From Burkholderiales bacterium (GTDB lineage Bacteria; Pseudomonadota; Gammaproteobacteria; Burkholderiales; Burkholderiaceae_C): a stretch of 60,814 nt of DNA. The notes beneath the pieces are model-generated. The model was not told the DNA's origin, ran no database searches, and saw only the letters and a list, made by a program, of their open reading frames with translations. Location of the stretch: positions 1-60,814 of the forward strand of contig CANBTT010000015.1 of assembly GCA_947372465.1 (NCBI GenBank), written 5' to 3'. Position 1 is the stretch's first letter. Each line of letters begins with the position of its first letter. Below are positions 55,906-60,814 of this stretch, one piece after another. A program made the translations under genes and the position numbers.

Positions 55906-55922
55906 AGCAAAGCCTGTGCCAG
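55906..55922 (-). promoter_or_regulatory. sigma-54 promoter upstream of the activator gene
   Basis: On the minus strand the sequence reads CTGGCACAGGCTTTGCTA: TGGCAC, five bases, TTGC, exactly the -24/-12 spacing of sigma-54 promoters. Predicted transcription starts near 55895, giving a leader of about 23 bases to the GTG. An AT-rich region with repeats lies immediately upstream, as expected for a bent enhancer region. Confidence 0.85.
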
Positions 55923-55942
55923 GCCATTAAGTAAAAATTAAG

Positions 55943-55976
55943 TACTATTTACTGATTTTAAATAGAATACTATTTA
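55943..55976. promoter_or_regulatory. CTATTTA repeat cluster, possible operator of the activator gene
   Basis: A perfect 7-bp inverted repeat TAAATAG-aata-CTATTTA spans 55959-55976, and a further copy of TACTATTTA at 55943-55951 repeats the one at 55968-55976 with a 25-base period. The centre lies about 70 bases upstream of the predicted sigma-54 start, a plausible position for an activator or IHF site. Confidence 0.4.
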
Positions 55977-56023
55977 TTTAAAATAATTGCTCTTGTCGAT
56001 TAATTGACAGCAGCGCATTTCAC

Positions 56024-56317
56024 TTAGACCAACCAACTGCGAGCGCCAACTGGCTTCACAGTGAGCGGCTTGACTGCAGGCTGATTGGGCTTGAGTGAAG
56101 CCTGAGGGTGTTGAAGCGTTTGCGGCTTTTTGGGATAAAAGCATTGGCATGCCTGTCCATCGGCTTTGAACACCTCTGTGGAGGGCAAAGCTTTGGATTT
56201 AAAACCCATGATTCGACAACTGTAGGGCCGTTGCATGTCCCAACTGATGGCGAAATGCTCACACTGCCAGCAGTTCGGCAGGGAGGGATCTAGATTGGCG
56301 TTGTGTAAATGGTTCAT
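56024..56317 (-). CDS. small cysteine-rich protein of unknown function
   Basis: A 97-residue protein. The core has five cysteines, C16 and C19 (CWQC), C34, and C57 and C59 (CQC), around the segment SWDMQRPYSCRIMGFKSKAL. The pattern Cys-x2-Cys, Cys, Cys-x-Cys suggests a zinc or iron site. The last 30 residues are a Pro/Gln-rich tail. I do not recognise a characterised family; its place between the sigma-54 activator and the giant flagellin suggests a link to flagellar control, which is inference. Confidence 0.6.
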   Translation of the reverse strand: MNHLHNANLDPSLPNCWQCEHFAISWDMQRPYSCRIMGFKSKALPSTEVFKADGQACQCFYPKKPQTLQHPQASLKPNQPAVKPLTVKPVGARSWLV

Positions 56318-56402
56318 GAGCTGCGGATTGCCCTTCTTAAAGAAAGAAATCAGACACCTTTCAACACATCAAATCACAAATTGATCGCTCTAGAGCCCAC
56401 GC

Positions 56403-59400
56403 TTAAGCTTGTAACAGCTTCAAGACCGATTGCTGAGAGGTGTTGGCTTGCGCCAAAACCGCTGTCGCAGCTTGCTGCATGATGGACGTCTTGGCCAACT
56501 GCGTACTCGCTGAAGCATAGTCTGCATCGGTGATCGCACTCTGCGACGTGGTCATGTTCATCGATGCATTGGTCAAGTTGCTCACCACGTGATCCAATCG
56601 GTTCATCACTGCACCCATTGTGGCACGGTTTGCATTCACCTGGTTCAAAACATAGTCCAACTTGGCAAGGACATCATTTGCACCGGCCTTTGAGCCAATG
56701 AAACTGCGTGTCATGGGAATGCCGTTGATGATGGGGTTGCCATTCGGATCTTGTTGTCCAAGTCGACCGGCATAAACACCATCTGGTGCATTGGCCACAG
56801 GGGTCAACACAGGAGAGGCAATCGTGACACCGCTGGCAGAGGAGAACTGTAAATTACCGTTCAAAACCGTCACCGACAAATCGGTGTTGCCATTTTGTGA
56901 ATTGATCTGATTTTGAATATCAGCGGCCAAGTCATTGACTGTTTTATCGGTGCTTGTTAAGTTGATGCTTTTGGTGACGCCACCCAAAGAAATACTGAAA
57001 TTTCCAAAAGGGTTGGATTTGGGGATGCCAGGGCCCATTGAAACGCCAATCAAGGTTTGTGGGCCTTTAGGGGCGTTGACAATGGTTCCAGGAGCGAGGG
57101 GATCCAAATTGACGTCCCAAGTGATCTGTCCTGTGATGGGTCCATTGGCACCGAAATCTGCCAAATCAATCGTCACCGTTTGTTGCGAGTTGGCGCCAAC
57201 CTGGAAGGCCAATCGACCTGTTCGGGGAGGGCTCATTTTGGCAGTTGCCGCATTGACTTCTCCACCGTAACTGCCCTCTTGGAATCCAAGTGTGGTGAAA
57301 TTACTGATGCTGGGGTTGTAACCGTTGCTGCCAGGTGTTACGACAATGGGTTTGGCTGATTTTAAAGTCACGCCACCATACAAGGTGTTTGCGGATGCAT
57401 AAGTTGCACCTGCTCCAAGCGCTCCTTTCATGCCGGCTGGGTCGCCCCCTGTAACACCAAGACCAAACATGGCAGCTGAGAGGGTCGCACCTCCACCGCC
57501 TGGTGGCGTTGTGTCGTACCAGACAGAAACATTTCGACCGTCTTCTGAGGTCAAGGTAATACCGCCACTCACATTCAAAGCGGCCAAAACACCAGTGCTT
57601 CCCACCTGCGGATTGATCGCATTGCGAACGGCATTCAAACGGTCGGTGGAATTGGTTGACGACAAATCAACATAAATGCCTTGGCCGTTGATGAATAAAT
57701 TCGGTGCTTTCGTAGGATCGGCAGCTCTGGTGTTGACCACATCCAAAACCGATCCCGTGATCACCACAGGATTGGCAGACGCGGAAACACCGGTTTGCTG
57801 CGTGCTTGCATTGATTGCAGCGGCAATCGCAATGCCAGAGGCTTGCTTAGAACTGCTCACCGTTTGAGTGTTGCTGAATGCATCGTCAGACGCCAAAGAG
57901 GCACGAATGGCAATGCCATTCAGAATCAAATCATTGGCACCCAAGGATTTGATGTCCGTGGCATGTGTAAAAACAGCTGTACTGGCAGCCGTCATTGCCG
58001 CCGTCACGGGCAAGCCCAAAGTCACCACACCACCGTTGATCGCTTTGACCGTTTCACCCACTGGAAATCCTGGGCCAGAGACCAAGTCCCCCACTGCAAG
58101 GCCCACGGTGCTTGCGGGCGTGAACGTGGTCGCGCCAAGGGCCACCGCACCTGCTGGATTGGTCGTCAAGAATGGAACGACTGTCGCTCTAGGCGCAGTG
58201 CTCAACGCTGAATTGATTTGACTGGTGTAGTTGGCAATTTGAAGGCCCGCATTGGTGATGTTGCCTTGGCTGGTCGTGCCCACTGTCACAGGCATATTGA
58301 CTGCACTCTCCAAGGAATAGGTTCCCGCTTGGATACCTTGCTTTAGACCTGTGTTGGCAGAGAAAGCTGTGATCGCACCAACTGTATTGTCGGCCGTGTT
58401 GAAAGAAATTTGTATGTTTCGGCCGTCATCTGCAATCAAACTAACACCTTGTGTGTCGCTATTGGTGTCAATGGCTTTTACACCTGTGTACTGCGTGATG
58501 AAATTGATCGCTTTGACCACCGCCGCTCTGGATTCACGTGGGTTGTTGGGCACCGAGGTGATCACAGGACTTGTGAAGCCGTTGATTGAAACAGTGCCTG
58601 AAACTGCAGCGCTGCCCAAAGTCATTGAGGCACCGGCCATCAAGTTGGGGTTCACGACCGCTGACACACCGGTTTGAGGCGTCACCAAATTGATGGCGGC
58701 CGCTTTGGCAATTGCACTGCCCGCCGCATTGAAGGGGTCTGACTTGGAGTCTGTATTGGCAAAAGACGCCCCGACATTGACCCCATTGATCACCAAGTCA
58801 TTGGCTGTCAAAGGATTCAAGGTTTGAAAATTAGAACTTAAAGTGACCGTATCACTTGTAAAAGGAACTGCACCACCACCGGCCGTTTGTTGGGTCACCA
58901 AAATCGTCCCTGTGGTTGCTGTAAACACATTGGGCCACTTGACTTTGGCCGTGTCAATGGTGATCACACCTCCAGCAGCCGTGAATGGCGTTGCTGTTGC
59001 AGCGCCTGCGGTATCCGTCAATAAATTAAGGACTGTCCCATCGGGCTTGGTGAATGTCGCTGTTGAGACAGTCGTTCCAGCGGCATCCGTGCTGACGGTC
59101 AATTGACCCGCCAGACCGAAGGTCTTAGAAGTTGCCGTCCCTGTAGTGACAGCCATCGCTCCCACATTGTTGTTGGTCGTATCCAATCCATTTTTATACG
59201 TTCCAGCAGCAAAAGGAGGGCTTGACTGATAATTGATGTCAGAGACTGTTTTATAAACAGGCTTGATACCGACTCTCTCTCCAGCAGAGCCATTCAATAT
59301 GGGAAATCCATTCCATTCCGTGTTGTTTGAAATTTGAACAATCTGTTTTTTCAGCTGTTGAAACTCCAAATCCAGATAACTTCTTTGTGAGTCGCTGTTG

Positions 59401-59705
59401 GTATCATTGGCTGCTTGAACGGCCAACTCACGCATGCGTTGGAGCATGTCGGTGATTTCGTTGGTCGCGCCCTCAGCGGTTTGAATCAGGTTGATCGCGT
59501 CCCCTGAATTTCTAACCGCCTGGTTCAGACCACGAATCTGACTGGTCATTCGAGTTGAAATAGCCGCACCTGCAGCATCGTCGCGAGCAGAGTTGATTCT
59601 CTTGCCTGTCGACAATTGTTGCATGGCAATTGTCGAATTTCTGTCATTCGTTGCCAGTGCCATTTGCGAATAAATCGCTTTTACGTTCGTGTTGATTACA
59701 GCCAT
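56403..59705 (-). CDS. fliC: giant flagellin (1100 residues) with paired hook-IN modules
   Basis: The ends are canonical flagellin: residues 1-140 (MAVINTNVKAIYSQMALATN, STGKRINSARDDAAGAAIS) and about 1010-1100 (MNRLDHVVSNLTNASMNMT, QAATAVLAQANTSQQSVLKL). The central 870 residues replace the usual D2/D3. They hold two copies of the paired Flagellin_IN module (LVINGVNVGASF...SAIAKAAAIN with RAAVVKAINF; LILNGIAIRASL...IAIAAAINAS with RLNAVRNAIN), each followed by a DDGRNIQISF or EDGRNVSVWY segment. The ATG has an AGGAG ribosome binding site, and a perfect sigma-54 promoter lies about 50 bases upstream. It would make a thick or decorated filament. Confidence 0.93.
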   Translation of the reverse strand: MAVINTNVKAIYSQMALATNDRNSTIAMQQLSTGKRINSARDDAAGAAISTRMTSQIRGLNQAVRNSGDAINLIQTAEGATNEITDMLQRMRELAVQAANDTNSDSQRSYLDLEFQQLKKQIVQISNNTEWNGFPILNGSAGERVGIKPVYKTVSDINYQSSPPFAAGTYKNGLDTTNNNVGAMAVTTGTATSKTFGLAGQLTVSTDAAGTTVSTATFTKPDGTVLNLLTDTAGAATATPFTAAGGVITIDTAKVKWPNVFTATTGTILVTQQTAGGGAVPFTSDTVTLSSNFQTLNPLTANDLVINGVNVGASFANTDSKSDPFNAAGSAIAKAAAINLVTPQTGVSAVVNPNLMAGASMTLGSAAVSGTVSINGFTSPVITSVPNNPRESRAAVVKAINFITQYTGVKAIDTNSDTQGVSLIADDGRNIQISFNTADNTVGAITAFSANTGLKQGIQAGTYSLESAVNMPVTVGTTSQGNITNAGLQIANYTSQINSALSTAPRATVVPFLTTNPAGAVALGATTFTPASTVGLAVGDLVSGPGFPVGETVKAINGGVVTLGLPVTAAMTAASTAVFTHATDIKSLGANDLILNGIAIRASLASDDAFSNTQTVSSSKQASGIAIAAAINASTQQTGVSASANPVVITGSVLDVVNTRAADPTKAPNLFINGQGIYVDLSSTNSTDRLNAVRNAINPQVGSTGVLAALNVSGGITLTSEDGRNVSVWYDTTPPGGGGATLSAAMFGLGVTGGDPAGMKGALGAGATYASANTLYGGVTLKSAKPIVVTPGSNGYNPSISNFTTLGFQEGSYGGEVNAATAKMSPPRTGRLAFQVGANSQQTVTIDLADFGANGPITGQITWDVNLDPLAPGTIVNAPKGPQTLIGVSMGPGIPKSNPFGNFSISLGGVTKSINLTSTDKTVNDLAADIQNQINSQNGNTDLSVTVLNGNLQFSSASGVTIASPVLTPVANAPDGVYAGRLGQQDPNGNPIINGIPMTRSFIGSKAGANDVLAKLDYVLNQVNANRATMGAVMNRLDHVVSNLTNASMNMTTSQSAITDADYASASTQLAKTSIMQQAATAVLAQANTSQQSVLKLLQA

Positions 59706-59751
59706 TTTAAAATCTCCTGACCATCATGGTCGAATTGGTTTGAGTTAGTTA

Positions 59752-59768
59752 AGCAAACGTTGTGCCAA
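59752..59768 (-). promoter_or_regulatory. fliC: sigma-54 promoter of the giant flagellin
   Basis: The minus strand reads TTGGCACAACGTTTGCTT: TTGGCAC and TTGC with five bases between TGGCAC and TTGC, matching the -24/-12 consensus. The predicted start is near 59741, giving a leader of about 35 bases that includes the AGGAG ribosome binding site. Upstream is an AT-rich stretch with the dyad ATTGA-tt-TCAAT (59780-59791). Confidence 0.87.
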
Positions 59769-59814
59769 GTTTTATAAAAATTGATTTCAATATAAAATTG
59801 AGTATTTTTCTTCA

Positions 59815-59842
59815 TAATCGGCAATTCTTGTTGCATCATTTG
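59815..59842 (-). promoter_or_regulatory. weak sigma-28-like promoter upstream of the giant flagellin
   Basis: Minus-strand CAAA (59839-59842), 16 bases, then GCCGATTA (59815-59822), against the consensus TAAA-N15-GCCGATAA. The -10 is close but the -35 and spacing are imperfect. It could give a second start for the flagellin, or be chance. Confidence 0.3.
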
Positions 59843-59881
59843 GCAATGTTTTGCCGTTTGCCGTTTACTCAAGTTTTCTGG

Positions 59882-60346
59882 TTAATGAGCAGACTCAGAA
59901 ACCATCATCGCATCAGAAAATCCTTCTAAATCAAGGCTTTCCGCTTGCAGCTCTGCATGGTCTGGGTAAAAAGTCAAGCCTTCGTTCACGACAGAATAGG
60001 CTTGTGCGGGGTCCAAATTACATCTCAAAGCACGCACGAGCATGACGTATGTAAAAGGTTGTGTGTTTTCGCCCTGAAGGGTCTTGAGCTCTGTCAATAA
60101 TTCAACGCCCATGGACCAATCTTGCTTCATGATGGCCAAAAGACCCGTGATGGCCAAGATGTCTTCTGAATGGGGGTAAAGACTCAAGCCTGCATCACCC
60201 AGTGCATTGGCAAGGTCAATTTGCTCAGTCGCCACCAAGGTCTGTATAGACTCGCGGATTTCCGTGGGCGTGAAACGCTTAAAGCTAATGGGGTTCAATA
60301 AACTGCCAGTTGCAGCTTGGTTCATCAATTCTTGAATGAGAGACAT
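59882..60346 (-). CDS. HrpB1/HrpK-like tetratricopeptide-type protein
   Basis: A 154-residue soluble helical protein. The arrangement of two or three helical hairpins (DLANALGDAGLSLYPHSEDI, LAIMKQDWSMGVELLTELKT, QAYSVVNEGLTFYPDHAELQ) recalls the HrpB1/HrpK family of type III secretion accessory proteins and small TPR chaperones. It is bracketed by two flagellin genes on the same strand and has its own sigma-54-type promoter, so a role as a flagellin chaperone or export factor is plausible but unproven. No signal peptide is present. Confidence 0.6.
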   Translation of the reverse strand: MSLIQELMNQAATGSLLNPISFKRFTPTEIRESIQTLVATEQIDLANALGDAGLSLYPHSEDILAITGLLAIMKQDWSMGVELLTELKTLQGENTQPFTYVMLVRALRCNLDPAQAYSVVNEGLTFYPDHAELQAESLDLEGFSDAMMVSESAH

Positions 60347-60412
60347 GCGTTCGCTCCTAAAGTGTCAAAATGCCGTTTTGTGCACTGTGCAAAAAATCGG
60401 ATGATCACTTAA

Positions 60413-60429
60413 AGCAAAACCAATGCCAG
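60413..60429 (-). promoter_or_regulatory. sigma-54 promoter upstream of the HrpB1-like gene
   Basis: The minus strand reads CTGGCATTGGTTTTGCTT: TGGCAT, five bases, TTGC, one mismatch from the TGGCAC-N5-TTGC consensus. The start would be near 60402, 55 bases before the coding region. It closely resembles the two other sigma-54 sites of this window. Confidence 0.75.
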
Positions 60430-60480
60430 CTAATATTAATTACTTTATATTCAAAAACAAGCCAAATAGTGGCCAAAAAC

Positions 60481-60511
60481 AAAAAGGCCACCAAGCCTAA
60501 GCTGGGTGGCC
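60481..60511 (-). terminator. terminator after the third flagellin
   Basis: On the minus strand a perfect 7-bp stem GGCCACC / GGTGGCC with a 12-base loop is followed by TTTTTG. It lies 25 bases after the stop codon of the flagellin that runs off the right edge. Confidence 0.88.
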
Positions 60512-60535
60512 GAAAGAAAAACCGACTGACTTGGA

Positions 60536-60814
60536 TTATTTCAACAAAGCCAATACGTTTTGAGCGGACTGGTTTGCTTGCGCTAACATGGCTGTCGCAG
60601 CTTGAGAGATGATCTGTGACTTGGCCAAGTTGGTTGTCTCAGCAGAGTAATCGGTGTCCAAAATACGGCTTCTAGAAGCTGTGATGTTGGTGTTCATCGT
60701 GGCCAAGTTGCTCACAACACTGTCCAAACGGTTCAAATAAGCACCTGCTTTGGATTGGTTCAAGGACACGGTCTTCAACGCTGCGTCAATGGCAGTGATC
60801 GCTGTTTGAGCACC
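60536..60814 (-). CDS. fliC: flagellin (C-terminal part, runs off the window)
   Basis: The last 92 residues of a canonical flagellin: AGAYLNRLDSVVSNLATMNT, RSRILDTDYSAETTNLAKSQ and QAATAMLAQANQSAQNVLAL, ending LLK. This is the D1/D0 C-terminal helix that packs in the filament core. The frame stays open to the right edge. It is more conventional in sequence than the 710-residue flagellin and ends in its own terminator. Size and middle domain cannot be judged from this window. Confidence 0.93.
   Translation of the reverse strand, partial: GAQTAITAIDAALKTVSLNQSKAGAYLNRLDSVVSNLATMNTNITASRSRILDTDYSAETTNLAKSQIISQAATAMLAQANQSAQNVLALLK

Overview
The window reads as chromosomal DNA of a motile betaproteobacterium of the order Burkholderiales, probably close to Comamonadaceae. 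The evidence is the divergent rplU/ispB pair, a Bug/TctC-type solute-binding protein, an LVIVD-repeat protein, a Burkholderiales-style porin, the fkpB-ispH pair, and the sequence character of the flagellar proteins. I see no rRNA, tRNA, CRISPR array, phage or insertion sequence. Species cannot be named from the sequence alone.

Layout. 1-3.2 kb: partial rplU, ispB, a Bug protein and a GlcG/HbpS-like protein. 3.2-9.7 kb: a possibly decayed reading frame, then a 1994-residue two-partner-secretion exoprotein. 10-15.2 kb: an exported-looking MmgE/PrpD protein, an LVIVD-repeat protein, a His-rich cupredoxin-like protein and a polytopic membrane protein. 15.3-21.1 kb (minus strand): bicupin, EutA-like reactivase, proline iminopeptidase and two periplasmic binding proteins in one tight run. 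21.4-30.2 kb: porin, FtsX-like permease, truncated haemoglobin, Smr protein, fkpB-ispH, serS and an Hsp15-like S4 protein. 30.4-33.9 kb: a ParA-type ATPase with a coiled-coil neighbour and a membrane-anchored FMN glutamate-synthase-like protein.

34.3-60.8 kb is flagellar. A 710-residue flagellin is on the plus strand. The minus-strand set fliO-fliP-fliQ-fliR-flhB continues into a DamX-like SPOR protein and two coiled-coil proteins. After a small plus-strand island (adhesin-E-like protein, unknown protein, HD-GYP response regulator) comes the minus-strand set: a sigma-54 activator, fliE, fliF, fliG, fliH, a FliF-tail-like protein, fliI and fliJ. Upstream of it lie a Cys-rich small protein, an 1100-residue flagellin, a HrpB1-like repeat protein and the end of a third flagellin. 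Three intergenic regions here carry well-matched sigma-54 -24/-12 promoters, including one in front of the activator itself, which suggests an autoregulated sigma-54 flagellar cascade.

The most striking observation is a small membrane protein between fliH and fliI. It looks like a FliF reduced to its second transmembrane helix and its FliG-binding tail. The real FliF next door has a long charged helical segment ahead of the same tail, and FliH is about twice its usual length. Together with two very large flagellins built from paired hook-IN modules, this suggests a flagellar motor and filament of unusual construction.
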